A DNA stretch of 64,000 bases from Terrihabitans soli (GCF_014191545.1 NZ_AP023361.1:248001-312000); one strand, 5' to 3'; shown: positions 44,285 through 52,783, numbered from the stretch's first letter. Notes: generated by a model from the letters alone, not told the origin. A program made the numbers and translations.

Positions 44285-47200
44285 ATGTTGCGCCCTCGCA
44301 CCCTTTTGCCCGCAGAGCGCGGACGTAACGTCACCGCCGTTCTCGGGCCGACCAATACCGGCAAGACCCATCTCGCCATCGAGCGGATGGTAGCGCAGGG
44401 CTCGGGCCTGATCGGCCTGCCGCTGCGGCTGCTTGCGCGCGAGGTCTATCAGCGCATCGTCGACAAGGTCGGCACTGAAAAGGTCGCGCTGATCACCGGT
44501 GAAGAGAAGATCACCCCGAAGAACGCGCGCTTCTTCGTCTCGACCATCGAAGCGATGCCGCAGGATCTCGAGGTCGATTTCGTCGCCATCGACGAAATCC
44601 AGATCGCCTCCGATCTCGATCGCGGCCATGTCTTTACGGACCGCCTGCTCAACCGGCGCGGCCGACACGAGACGCTGCTCCTCGGCGCGTCGACCATGCG
44701 CGGGCTCGTCGAGCGGCTTCTGCCCGGCGCCAACATTGTCGGGCGGCCGCGCCTGTCCAATCTCACCTTCGCCGGCGAGAAGAAGATCACGCGCCTGCCG
44801 CGGCGCTCGGCGATCGTCGCCTTCTCGGCCGACGAGGTCTACGCGATCGCCGAACTCATCCGCCGGCAAAGGGGAGGTGCCGCCGTTGTCCTCGGTGCAT
44901 TGTCGCCGCGCACGCGAAATGCGCAGGTCGAGCTCTATCAGTCGGGCGATGTCGAATATCTCGTAGCGACCGATGCCATCGGCATGGGGCTCAATCTCGA
45001 CGTCGATCACATCGCCTTTGCCGGCGACCGCAAATTCGACGGATTCCAGTTCCGCCGCCTTAACCCCTCGGAATTCGGCCAGATCGCCGGCCGCGCCGGC
45101 CGCTACATGAACGACGGCACATTCGGCACGACGGGCCGCTGCCCGCCATTCGAAAAGGAGCTGGTGGAGCGCCTCGAAGGGCACAATTTCGAGTCTGTAC
45201 GCCTCATGCAGTGGAGGAATACCGATCTCGATTTCTCCTCTGTGGCGATGCTGCAGCTGAGCCTTGCGGTTGCACCCACGGAATCCGGCCTCACGCGCGC
45301 GCCGACCGGTGAGGACGTCACCGCGCTCGAATATGCGGTGCGCGATCCGGATGTGCGGGATGTGGCAAACGGGCGCGATGCCATCGCGCGGTTGTGGGAT
45401 GTGTGCCAGGTGCCGGACTACCGAAAGGTCTCTCCGGCCGCTCATGCCGAACTTGTCACGTCCCTCTATGGATTTTTGATGCGGGAGGGTAAAATCCCCG
45501 ACGACTGGTTTGCCCGGCAGGTGTCGCTGGGCGATCGCACGGACGGAGACATCGACACACTCTCGGCACGGATTGCACATATCCGTACCTGGACCTTCGT
45601 CGCCAACAGGCCGGATTGGCTCAAAGATCCGGAACATTGGCAGGGGGTCGCTCGCGGTGTCGAAGATAAATTGTCGGACGCGCTGCATGAGAGACTCACG
45701 CAACGCTTCGTCGACCGCCGCTCATCGGTTCTGATGCGGCGTCTCAGGGACAAGGACATGCTTGACGCGGAAGTGACGGATAAGGGCGATGTGCTGGTCG
45801 AAGGCCAGCACGTAGGACGTCTTGCGGCGTTCCGCTTCACGGCGGATCAAAGCGCCGAGGGCGAGGACGGGCGCGCGCTGCGCGCCGCCGCGGTCAAAGC
45901 TTTGGCGGGCGAATTTACGCGGCGTGCAGACAAGCTTGCATCCGCCGCCGACGCCGACATCGTTCTGTCGTCCGATGGCACGCTGCGCTGGCTCGGGGAG
46001 CCCGCGGGCAAGCTCGCGGCGGGCGAACATATCCTGCGTCCGCGGTCGCGCATTCTGGCCGACGACACGCTTGCCGGTCCCGATCGCGAAAAAGCGGAAA
46101 CGCGTCTGCAGCTCTGGATCGATGCGCATGTGAAGCGCCTTCTTGGTCCGCTCTTCGATCTCGAAGCGAGCGAAGCGCTGACCGGCATCGCGCGCGGCCT
46201 TGCCTTCCAGGTGGCCGAACATCTCGGCGTGCTCGACCGCACGCGCGTCGCCGACGACGTGAAGGGCCTTGAACAGGACGCGCGCGCAAGCTTGCGCAAG
46301 CTCGGCATCCGCTTCGGCGCCTATCACATCTATCTTCCGCTGCTCCTGAAACCCGCGCCGCGGGCGCTTGCCGCCCAGCTCTGGGCGCTGAAGCAGGAGA
46401 CCGCGGTTGCGGGCCTCGACGACGTTCCGGCCCTTGCTGCAAGCGGCCGCACGAGTTTCAAGGCCGATCCTGCGGTGTCGCAGGATCTTTATCGCGCACT
46501 CGGTTATCGCCTGTGCCAGGACCGCGCGGTGCGCGTCGATATTCTCGAGCGCCTTGCCGATCTCATCCGTCCGGCGATTGCCTATCGTGCCGGCGTGACG
46601 CCGGGCGATCCGCCGGCGGGCGCTGCCGACGGCAACGGATTTACCGTTACCGTTGCGATGACATCGCTGACAGGATGCTCGGGCGAGGATTTCAGCGCCA
46701 TCCTGCGCTCACTCGGCTATAGACTCGACCGCCGTCCGGCGCCGAAGCCGGAAGCCGTCCCCGCGCTTGCCGCGGATGTACCTACAGAGACAGTGCCGGA
46801 GCCCGTCGAGGCGAGCCCGGAGACGGACGCGCCGATTGCCGATGCGGTGATCGAAGCCCCGGCTGAGACGCCGGCCGAAGCGATCCTTGCCGAATTTGCC
46901 GCCGGCACGCCGGGCGATAGCTCGGGCGCAACGACCGCCGCCGCCGAACCGGTGATGATCGATATCTGGCGCCCCGGCCGGCAGGACCATCATCGCCGCC
47001 CCGATCAGCAGCAGCGCCGTCCGGACAACAGAAAGCGCTTCGAGAATCGCGAGGGCGGCCGTGAAGGTGCGGGAGCGCCGGACGGTAAACCGCGTCCCCA
47101 GCGCCGCCCCGATCGCGACGGCAAGACGAATTTCAAAGGCGGGTTCAAGGGCGGGCAAAAGGGCCCGCGCCGCGATGACGGCGCCGGCAAGCCTCAGCGT

Positions 47201-47305
47201 CAGGCTCCGCCGCCGCGCCGCGAAAAGCCGCTCGACCCGAACTCGCCCTTTGCGGCTCTGGCCGGTCTGAAGGCCCAGCTCGAGGGCGACAAGACGAAAA
47301 CGTGA
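44285..47305 (+). CDS. Suv3-like DEAD/DEAH-box RNA helicase
   Basis: A 1006-residue helicase of the mitochondrial Suv3 type. Motif I is VLGPTNTGKTHLAIERM, motif II reads FVAIDEIQIASD (DEIQ), motif III region is LLLGASTMRGLVERLLPG, and motifs V/VI lie in YLVATDAIGMGLNLDVDHIA and FGQIAGRAGRYMNDG. A central Suv3 C-domain follows. From about residue 820 the protein is Ala/Glu-rich. It ends in an Arg/Gly/Gln-rich tail (about 895-990) and a short hydrophobic end SPFAALAGLKAQLEG. It probably unwinds RNA with exoribonucleases in RNA decay. The S4 gene overlaps its stop (GTGA at 47302). Confidence 0.9.
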   Translation: MLRPRTLLPAERGRNVTAVLGPTNTGKTHLAIERMVAQGSGLIGLPLRLLAREVYQRIVDKVGTEKVALITGEEKITPKNARFFVSTIEAMPQDLEVDFVAIDEIQIASDLDRGHVFTDRLLNRRGRHETLLLGASTMRGLVERLLPGANIVGRPRLSNLTFAGEKKITRLPRRSAIVAFSADEVYAIAELIRRQRGGAAVVLGALSPRTRNAQVELYQSGDVEYLVATDAIGMGLNLDVDHIAFAGDRKFDGFQFRRLNPSEFGQIAGRAGRYMNDGTFGTTGRCPPFEKELVERLEGHNFESVRLMQWRNTDLDFSSVAMLQLSLAVAPTESGLTRAPTGEDVTALEYAVRDPDVRDVANGRDAIARLWDVCQVPDYRKVSPAAHAELVTSLYGFLMREGKIPDDWFARQVSLGDRTDGDIDTLSARIAHIRTWTFVANRPDWLKDPEHWQGVARGVEDKLSDALHERLTQRFVDRRSSVLMRRLRDKDMLDAEVTDKGDVLVEGQHVGRLAAFRFTADQSAEGEDGRALRAAAVKALAGEFTRRADKLASAADADIVLSSDGTLRWLGEPAGKLAAGEHILRPRSRILADDTLAGPDREKAETRLQLWIDAHVKRLLGPLFDLEASEALTGIARGLAFQVAEHLGVLDRTRVADDVKGLEQDARASLRKLGIRFGAYHIYLPLLLKPAPRALAAQLWALKQETAVAGLDDVPALAASGRTSFKADPAVSQDLYRALGYRLCQDRAVRVDILERLADLIRPAIAYRAGVTPGDPPAGAADGNGFTVTVAMTSLTGCSGEDFSAILRSLGYRLDRRPAPKPEAVPALAADVPTETVPEPVEASPETDAPIADAVIEAPAETPAEAILAEFAAGTPGDSSGATTAAAEPVMIDIWRPGRQDHHRRPDQQQRRPDNRKRFENREGGREGAGAPDGKPRPQRRPDRDGKTNFKGGFKGGQKGPRRDDGAGKPQRQAPPPRREKPLDPNSPFAALAGLKAQLEGDKTKT

Positions 47306-47706
47306 TCCTCGTCAGAAAAGAGGGTCCCGGGCCCGGAGGACGCCAGCGCATCGACAAATGGCTCTGGCATGCGCGGGTCGGGAAGACCCGCAGTCTTGTC
47401 CAGAAACTCGTCTTGTCGGGTCATGTCCGGCTGAACGGGACGCGGATCACGGCGTCGAGCCAGGCCGTGAAAACAGGCGATGTTCTGACGATCGCCCTGG
47501 AGAACCACGTCCGCATTCTCGAAGTGAAGGGATTTTCGGAGCGGCGGGGCAGCGCTCCGGCGGCGGCGCTCCTATATGGAGATCTCAGCCCGCCGCCTGT
47601 CCCGGCCGAACCCAAACCGCCGTCCGGCCTTAGCCGCGAAAAGGGGGCGGGGAGGCCCACCAAACGGGACCTCCGGGCCATCAATCTGATAAGGGGCCGC
47701 GACTAG
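47302..47706 (+). CDS. S4-domain RNA-binding protein (HslR-like)
   Basis: A 134-residue protein with an N-terminal S4 domain: QRIDKWLWHARVGKTRSLVQ, KLVLSGHVRLNGTRITASSQ and VKTGDVLTIALENHVRILEV. The C-terminal tail is Pro- and Lys-rich. The family includes HslR/Hsp15, which binds free 50S subunits with nascent chains. The start is GTG overlapping the helicase stop, so the two RNA-related proteins are translationally coupled. Confidence 0.88.
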   Translation: MILVRKEGPGPGGRQRIDKWLWHARVGKTRSLVQKLVLSGHVRLNGTRITASSQAVKTGDVLTIALENHVRILEVKGFSERRGSAPAAALLYGDLSPPPVPAEPKPPSGLSREKGAGRPTKRDLRAINLIRGRD

Positions 47707-47772
47707 GTGTGGCTTGCGCCCCGCCCAAGCCTCGACTAGGCAAACACTGGAAATCGACCAAAAAGGCCCGCA

Positions 47773-48108
47773 ATGCCCTACGTAGTCACCGAAAACTGCA
47801 TCAAGTGCAAATACATGGACTGCGTGGAGGTGTGTCCGGTCGACTGCTTTTATGAGGGCGAGAACATGCTCGTCATCCACCCCGACGAATGCATCGATTG
47901 CGGGGTGTGCGAGCCGGAATGCCCGGCCGAGGCCATCAAGCCGGATACCCAGCCCGGCCTTGAGAGCTGGCTGGAGCTGAATGCCCAGTATTCGAAGACC
48001 TGGCCCAATATTTCCGAGAAGGGCGAGGCTCCTGCCGACGGCAAGGAATGGGACGGAAAGCCCGGCAAGCTTGAGCTGTTTTCGGCCGAGCCCGGTGAAG
48101 GTAGCTAA
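47773..48108 (+). CDS. fdxA: Seven-iron ferredoxin FdxA
   Basis: A 111-residue ferredoxin holding one 3Fe-4S and one 4Fe-4S cluster. By family numbering Cys9, Cys17 and Cys50 bind the 3Fe cluster and Cys21, Cys40, Cys43 and Cys46 the 4Fe cluster (in [20 protein letters not shown] and [14 protein letters not shown]). A C-terminal extension ([20 protein letters not shown]) is typical of this subtype. It transfers low-potential electrons; the partner is unknown. Confidence 0.95.
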   Translation: MPYVVTENCIKCKYMDCVEVCPVDCFYEGENMLVIHPDECIDCGVCEPECPAEAIKPDTQPGLESWLELNAQYSKTWPNISEKGEAPADGKEWDGKPGKLELFSAEPGEGS

Positions 48109-48166
48109 AGTCTTAACCTTCCCCCGGCCGGGACCGTGGCCGATTTGCCATAAGCAAAGCGAAGAT

Positions 48167-48195
48167 TTGCGGAAATGACATTTTTGTGGTAGGGT
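48167..48195 (+). promoter_or_regulatory. Candidate carD promoter
   Basis: TTGCGG (48167-48172) and TAGGGT (48190-48195) are separated by 17 bases, a good fit to the housekeeping sigma factor of this group. It lies about 160 bp before the carD start and just upstream of an intrinsic terminator. Confidence 0.55.
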
Positions 48196-48228
48196 CAATA
48201 CAGGCTCGGAGAACCACTCCGGGCGGGG

Positions 48229-48255
48229 GGCTCCGTAGAAAACGGGGCCTTTTTT
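48229..48255 (+). terminator. Intrinsic terminator in the carD leader
   Basis: GGCTCCGT pairs with ACGGGGCC over 8 bp (one G-T) around AGAAA, followed by six Ts. It lies 120 bp after fdxA and about 100 bp before carD, downstream of the candidate promoter at 48167-48195. It could end fdxA transcription or act as a carD attenuator. Confidence 0.75.
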
Positions 48256-48356
48256 CTCGACCAGCTTTCAGAATCCGAAGCATGGCCGACCGTCGTTCCC
48301 CCAATCTGGAACGGCCAGACCGTCCGCCCCAGAGGCGGAGAGAAAGGGACCCCAAC

Positions 48357-49460
48357 ATGCCGGCCAAAAAACCGGTCAAAAAGGCTGCCAAGGCCAAGTC
48401 AGGGAAGTCGGCGTCGGAAGTTAAGGCCAATAAGGCGAAAGCCAAGGCCAAGGTCGCCAGCAAGGCGGCCACGAAGACTGCAAAGACGGCCAAATCCAAA
48501 TCGGCAAAGCCGAAGGCGCCTGCGAAAGCAAAGGCCCCGAAAGCTGTTGCCAAACCGGCCAAGGCCGCAGCCAAGCCCGTATCGGGCAAAGCAGCTGCGC
48601 CGGCCGTAAAGCCCGCGGCCAAACCGGCCGTGCAGGCAAAGCCCGTCGCGTCGCCGAAAGCGGCTGCGCCGGTGGTCAAGCCGGCCACTGTCGAGGCGAA
48701 ACCCGTTGTTCAGGCAAAGCCGGCGGCTCCCGCCCTGGCCCAGCCGAAGCCCGTGATCAAACCGGCGTCCGTTGCGCCGGCAAAACCGGCGGCCGAGGCC
48801 CGCCCCGCAGATGGAGTGCGCAATAACATTATGAGTGATGCGGCAAAGAAGACCACGACGAAGCAGCACGGTTTCAAAACCAACGAGCACATCGTCTATC
48901 CGGCGCACGGCGTCGGCCAGATTGTGGCTATCGAAGAACAGGAAATCGCGGGCTACAAGCTCGAGCTTTTCGTGATCACCTTCGCCAAGGACAAGATGAC
49001 CCTGCGCGTTCCGATCTCCAAGATCGCGAGCGTGGGCATGCGCAAGCTGTCGGCAGGCGATGTCATGACCCGCGCGCTCGACACCCTGAAGGGCCGTGCC
49101 CGCGTCAAGCGCACGATGTGGTCGCGCCGCGCCCAGGAATACGAAGCGAAGATCAATTCGGGCGATCTCGTCGCGATTGCCGAAGTCGTGCGCGACCTTC
49201 ACCGCGCCGAAACGCAGCCGGAGCAGTCCTATTCGGAACGTCAGCTTTATGAAGCGGCGCTCGACCGGATGGCGCGCGAGCTCGCAGCCGTCGAAAAGCT
49301 GACGGACAGCGAGGCGATCAAGAAGATCGAAGCCATGCTGGCCAAGGGTCCGAAGCGCGGCCCGGCCAAGGCGGAAGACGCCGAAGGCGAGGCGGATGCG
49401 GAAGCTGAGCCGGAAGCCGAAGCCGAAGCGACCGACGGCGATGAGGCAGAAGCCGCCTAA
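48357..49460 (+). CDS. carD: CarD-family regulator with histone-H1-like N terminus and acidic C terminus
   Basis: A 367-residue protein, about twice the usual CarD length. Residues 1-158 are a Lys/Ala/Pro-rich repeat region (MPAKKPVKKAAKAKSGKSAS, later KPAKAAAKPVSGKAAAPAVK). Residues 159 to about 325 are the CarD core with the RNA-polymerase-binding Tudor-like part (HIVYPAHGVGQIVAIEEQEI, TLRVPISKIASVGMRKLS) and the helical DNA-interaction part (QLYEAALDRMARELAAVEKL). The last 40 residues are acidic (EGEADAEAEPEAEAEATDGD). CarD stabilises promoter open complexes. The start at 48357 has a good ribosome site (AGAAAGGGA). An in-frame ATG at 48831 (MSDAAKKTTTK) would give a standard short CarD, so two forms are possible. 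Confidence 0.88.
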   Translation: MPAKKPVKKAAKAKSGKSASEVKANKAKAKAKVASKAATKTAKTAKSKSAKPKAPAKAKAPKAVAKPAKAAAKPVSGKAAAPAVKPAAKPAVQAKPVASPKAAAPVVKPATVEAKPVVQAKPAAPALAQPKPVIKPASVAPAKPAAEARPADGVRNNIMSDAAKKTTTKQHGFKTNEHIVYPAHGVGQIVAIEEQEIAGYKLELFVITFAKDKMTLRVPISKIASVGMRKLSAGDVMTRALDTLKGRARVKRTMWSRRAQEYEAKINSGDLVAIAEVVRDLHRAETQPEQSYSERQLYEAALDRMARELAAVEKLTDSEAIKKIEAMLAKGPKRGPAKAEDAEGEADAEAEPEAEAEATDGDEAEAA

Positions 49461-49484
49461 TTTCGCTGATATTTCAGGAGATTG

Positions 49485-49515
49485 AAAAAGCCCGGCCGCA
49501 GTGCCGGGCTTTTTT
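49485..49515 (+). terminator. Terminator after carD
   Basis: AAAAAGCCCGGC pairs perfectly with GCCGGGCTTTTT around six bases, and one further T follows. It separates carD from rpoH2. Confidence 0.93.
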
Positions 49516-49540
49516 ATTGGCTCCCGTTTAGGGCGCGATC

Positions 49541-49566
49541 TGAACCCTTCAAGGCCTTGGCGCGTT
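49541..49566 (+). promoter_or_regulatory. EcfG-type (general stress) promoter of rpoH2
   Basis: TGAAC (49541-49545), 17 bases, CGTT (49563-49566). This fits the consensus GGAAC-N16/17-CGTT of the alphaproteobacterial general-stress sigma factor EcfG/RpoE2 at eight of nine defined positions. It lies 57 bp before the rpoH2 start. In Sinorhizobium meliloti rpoH2 is an RpoE2 target, which supports the assignment. Confidence 0.65.
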
Positions 49567-49622
49567 ACTTTCGACGGCCCCGGCGTGAAAGGGGGGCGAT
49601 CCATGGCACTCGGGAGGTTCAC

Positions 49623-50495
49623 ATGACGACCGACGGAAGCGTGCGGCACGGCCTTGTCCGTGCGGCGATGGATGCGCCTTTTCTGGAGCGCGAAGAGGAG
49701 CACCTTCTCGCGGTGCGTTGGAAAAGCGATTGCGATGAGGCGGCGCTGCACAAACTCGCCGCGGCGCATATGCGCCTTGTGATTTCGATCGCCGCGAAAT
49801 TCCGTCATTACGGATTGCCGATGGCCGATCTCATTCAGGAAGGCCATGTCGGTTTGCTGGAAGCGGCGGCGCGTTTCGACCCCGACCGTGAAGTGCGTTT
49901 TTCCACCTATGCGACCTGGTGGATCCGCGCGGCGATCCAGGATCACATCCTGCGCAATTGGTCGATCGTGCGCGGCGGTACATCGTCGACGCAGAAAGCT
50001 CTGTTTTTCAGCCTGCGCCGTCTGCGCTGGCGGCTCGGCCGCACACATGGCGATCTCACCACCGCCGACATCAATCGCAAGATCGCCGCCGCCATCGGCG
50101 TTTCCGAGAAGGATGTGGCGCTGATGGATTCGCGCCTGTCCGGCCCCGATCTGTCGCTGAATGCGCCGCTGACGGAATCGGATGCCGACAATACGGCGGA
50201 GCGAATGGACTTTCTCGTCGACGATGCGCCGCTGCCCGATCAGACGGTGAGCGAACGCATCGATGAAGAGCGCCGTTCGAAATGCCTGAAACAGGCGATG
50301 CTCGTTCTGACCGATCGCGAGCTGAAGATCATTCGCGCCCGCAAGCTTTCGGAAGAGACGGCAACGCTCGAATCCCTCGGCGCGATGCTCGGCATTTCGA
50401 AGGAGCGCGTGCGACAGATCGAGAACCGCGCGCTGGAGAAACTGCGCCGCGCGCTCAGCGAAGCCGATCCCATGTTCGAAGTACGGGCGGCCTAA
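49623..50495 (+). CDS. rpoH2: RNA polymerase sigma-32-type factor RpoH2
   Basis: A 290-residue sigma-70-family protein of RpoH type. Region 2 reads LVISIAAKFRHYGLPMADLI, QEGHVGLLEAAARFDPDREV and RFSTYATWWIRAAIQDHILR, followed by the RpoH box STQKALFFSLRRLR. Region 4 has ESLGAMLGISKERVRQIENR. The ATG at 49623 is chosen because GGGAGG lies five bases before it. The upstream frame to 49482 runs into a terminator. The protein probably directs part of the oxidative or heat stress response, downstream of the general stress sigma factor. The RpoH2 rather than RpoH1 name rests on the promoter and family resemblance. Confidence 0.9.
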   Translation: MTTDGSVRHGLVRAAMDAPFLEREEEHLLAVRWKSDCDEAALHKLAAAHMRLVISIAAKFRHYGLPMADLIQEGHVGLLEAAARFDPDREVRFSTYATWWIRAAIQDHILRNWSIVRGGTSSTQKALFFSLRRLRWRLGRTHGDLTTADINRKIAAAIGVSEKDVALMDSRLSGPDLSLNAPLTESDADNTAERMDFLVDDAPLPDQTVSERIDEERRSKCLKQAMLVLTDRELKIIRARKLSEETATLESLGAMLGISKERVRQIENRALEKLRRALSEADPMFEVRAA

Positions 50496-50496
50496 A

Positions 50497-51957
50497 TTAT
50501 TCGACGATAAGCTTCACGCGGTCGCCGGCTTTCAGATTTTGCTCGGGCCCGAGCCCGTTCAGCACCTGGAAGCGTTCGATATTGCGGTTCGGCACCGCCA
50601 TGCGCTCGGCGAGCGACAGAATGGAATCGCCGGGCTTTACCGTGACGACGGCCAGACGCTGCGGACGAACCTCGGTCGATTCCGATGAGGTAAGGCGGCG
50701 GAAGGACAGAATTGACGAGCGGAAGATCAGATCCTGTTCCGGCGTCAGATTCTTCGCCGCATACACGATCCGGTAGACGTTCGATCCGAAGCGGATGCCG
50801 GCAATCCGGAAACTCCAGTCGCGCCCTTTGGCGATGGCGATGGCCGCCGGAAAACCGTTGATGCTGGTTTCCTCGACATTGGAGATCGCAACGCCTTCCA
50901 TCAGATCGTTCGCAAGATGCTGGCCGAGCGGCTGGCCGTTCGGCACGAGCACGGTGTCGAGCCGTAGCGCCGTGTCGCTCGGACCGATGCCGACAATGCT
51001 TTCGGAGGCATTTTCGAGCGTGAAATTGTCCGGCGCGGTGAAGGAGAAGCCGATCACCGGATGGATGAAGCGGTTGCCGCGTACATATCCTTGCGCCGGA
51101 TCGTCGCCATAGACCATGCCTTCGACGGCGGTGAGGAAGCGCCCGCGATCGTGTTCGCCTTGGCCGGCGCGGCCGCTCTCCTGCGCGGTGCGCGTTGCGA
51201 TCTCGACGCGCTCGGGCGTTGCCGGATGGGTCGACATGAAGTCGATGGTTTCATTCTCGCTCGCGCCGCCAAAGCCCGTGGCGCGCAAAGTCGCGTTCTT
51301 GCCCATATTGGCGAGGAAATGCGCCGAGCCGAGCGGATCGAACCCGGCGCGGGCGAGATTTGCGACGCCCATACGATCGGCTTCCAGCTCCTGTTCGCGC
51401 GAGAAGCGGGCCAGCGCGATCTTGCTTTTGGCGAGTGTCGTGGCGCCGGCTTCCGCATCCCCGAGTACGTCGGTGACGATGCGCGAGACGAGAACCGCCT
51501 GGCGTTCCTTGTCGGCGCGGGCAAAAGCGTGGCGCGCCGTGACATGCGCCATTTCATGCGCAAGGACCGCGGCAACCTCGGATGTGTCGTTGGCAAGCGC
51601 AAGAAGGCCGCGCGTCACGTAGAGATCGCCGGTCGGCAGCGCGAAGGCGTTGATCGAAGGCGAATTCAGAACGGTGATGCGATAGGCGACGTCCGGCTGA
51701 TCGGAGGCTTTTGAGATGCGCGCTGAAATGCCGGCAAGGAGAATGTCGAGCGCGGGATCGGCATAGGCGCCGCCATAGGCGGTCAGGATGCGGTTATGCT
51801 CGCGGCGCGAGGCGGTATCGGCGCCGACCGTGCGCGGGGCGGCCGAGGGCACAAGCCCGCTTTCCGGCTCCGTCGCCTTCTCGAATCCGGCGCAGCCCGC
51901 AGCGGCCAGAGCCGCGGCGAAGATGGCGCCCCGGCGAAACACGTCCAGTGGACTCAC
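50497..51957 (-). CDS. M48-family metalloprotease with LysM domain (lipoprotein)
   Basis: A 486-residue envelope protease. A lipobox ends LAAAGC at residue 22. The zinc site is AVLAHEMAHVTARHAFARAD (HExxH) with the downstream glutamate in SREQELEADRMGVANLARAG. The last 50 residues form a LysM peptidoglycan-binding domain (VTVKPGDSILSLAERMAVPN, LKAGDRVKLIVE). The GTG at 51957 (AAAGGA nine bases upstream) gives a compact lipoprotein signal; a GTG at 51993 is in frame. It probably cleaves misfolded or outer-membrane proteins as BepA does. It ends 1 bp from the convergent rpoH2. Confidence 0.9.
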   Translation of the reverse strand: MSPLDVFRRGAIFAAALAAAGCAGFEKATEPESGLVPSAAPRTVGADTASRREHNRILTAYGGAYADPALDILLAGISARISKASDQPDVAYRITVLNSPSINAFALPTGDLYVTRGLLALANDTSEVAAVLAHEMAHVTARHAFARADKERQAVLVSRIVTDVLGDAEAGATTLAKSKIALARFSREQELEADRMGVANLARAGFDPLGSAHFLANMGKNATLRATGFGGASENETIDFMSTHPATPERVEIATRTAQESGRAGQGEHDRGRFLTAVEGMVYGDDPAQGYVRGNRFIHPVIGFSFTAPDNFTLENASESIVGIGPSDTALRLDTVLVPNGQPLGQHLANDLMEGVAISNVEETSINGFPAAIAIAKGRDWSFRIAGIRFGSNVYRIVYAAKNLTPEQDLIFRSSILSFRRLTSSESTEVRPQRLAVVTVKPGDSILSLAERMAVPNRNIERFQVLNGLGPEQNLKAGDRVKLIVE

Positions 51958-52004
51958 AGCCCCATATCCTTTGCACCGCTCCTTCGGGCTCACGTCTTTC
52001 GACC

Positions 52005-52715
52005 TCAGGGCAAAATCTCGATCCGGTCGTCCGCTCCGGCAAGGATCGCCGGACCGTTCCGGTATTCCAGCCGGCCCCGGGCGCGCAGGCGTTTTCCGGC
52101 AATAGCTTCAACAGCCGCCCCACCGGAGAAGTGAGGCCAGTCCTTTTCGGCAATGATGAGGCTAAGCCCGCTTTTCCAGTATCGCGCAAAATTCAGATAG
52201 ACGCGACCCTTGGACAGGCGGGCGGACTGGACCATGCCTTCGGCGAGAACATGCCGTCCAAGATGCTCGGTGAGGGCGGCTCCGTTAGCTGCGCCAAGGA
52301 CATAACCGGGCTCCGCCCAGATTCCGATCCGCGCTTTGCGCGCCTTCTCTTCGGTAACCAAAAGCTCCGATAGGCAGGCGCCTTTCGCCTGGGCGGCGGC
52401 ATGGCCGAGGCCTTTCTCGATCAGATTTTGTTCTACGTCCTCGATATGCGCCGGTTGCCTGTTCCAGCGGTCGGGCTTTCCAGTGGGCCGGAGCGTCAGG
52501 CGCTCGTCTTTGAGGAGGCCGGGCAAAGCGGCGCGGCCTGAATCCGCGAGCTCGACACCGGCGAGCTTTATCTCACGCCGGTCCGTGAGCTGGATCGTGC
52601 CGTCCGGGCGGACCGAGAGCACATCGGCTGTCTCGGCGGGCAGATCGCAGGCGGCAAGAACAGGCCCCGCCCATAAGAGGATCAGCGCTGCCGCGCCGAG
52701 GTTTTGAACAGGCAT
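52005..52715 (-). CDS. Secreted nuclease-like (SNase-fold) protein, probably inactive
   Basis: A 236-residue protein with a signal peptide (ALILLWAGPVLA, cleaved near ACD) and a fold like staphylococcal nuclease: ADVLSVRPDGTIQLTDRREI, KLAGVELADSGRAALPG and ARIGIWAEPGYVLGA. The active-site DGDT element appears as DGTI, and the Arg and Glu that normally follow are not in the expected places, so catalysis is doubtful. A C-terminal OB-like part (GRVYLNFARYWKSGLSLIIA) is retained. It may have become a binding protein. It sits 47 bp before the M48 protease on the same strand. Confidence 0.75.
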   Translation of the reverse strand: MPVQNLGAAALILLWAGPVLAACDLPAETADVLSVRPDGTIQLTDRREIKLAGVELADSGRAALPGLLKDERLTLRPTGKPDRWNRQPAHIEDVEQNLIEKGLGHAAAQAKGACLSELLVTEEKARKARIGIWAEPGYVLGAANGAALTEHLGRHVLAEGMVQSARLSKGRVYLNFARYWKSGLSLIIAEKDWPHFSGGAAVEAIAGKRLRARGRLEYRNGPAILAGADDRIEILP

Positions 52716-52783
52716 TCCGCCAGTCTAGGCAGGACCTTCGCCGGGCTGCAAAGCGCATTCTCTTATGTTACCGAGGGCGTGGC

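Noticed and set aside
44213-45703. 496-codon frame opposite the Suv3-like helicase
   Set aside because: Antisense shadow of conserved helicase motifs; no start signal.
49482-49622. Longer N terminus of RpoH2 starting at 49482
   Set aside because: The added codons cover the carD terminator and the EcfG-like promoter; the ATG at 49623 has a strong ribosome site.
48399-50048. 549-codon open frame on the minus strand opposite carD and rpoH2
   Set aside because: It spans two genes and two terminators, contains arginine/glycine repeats expected from the antisense of Lys/Ala repeats, and matches no family.
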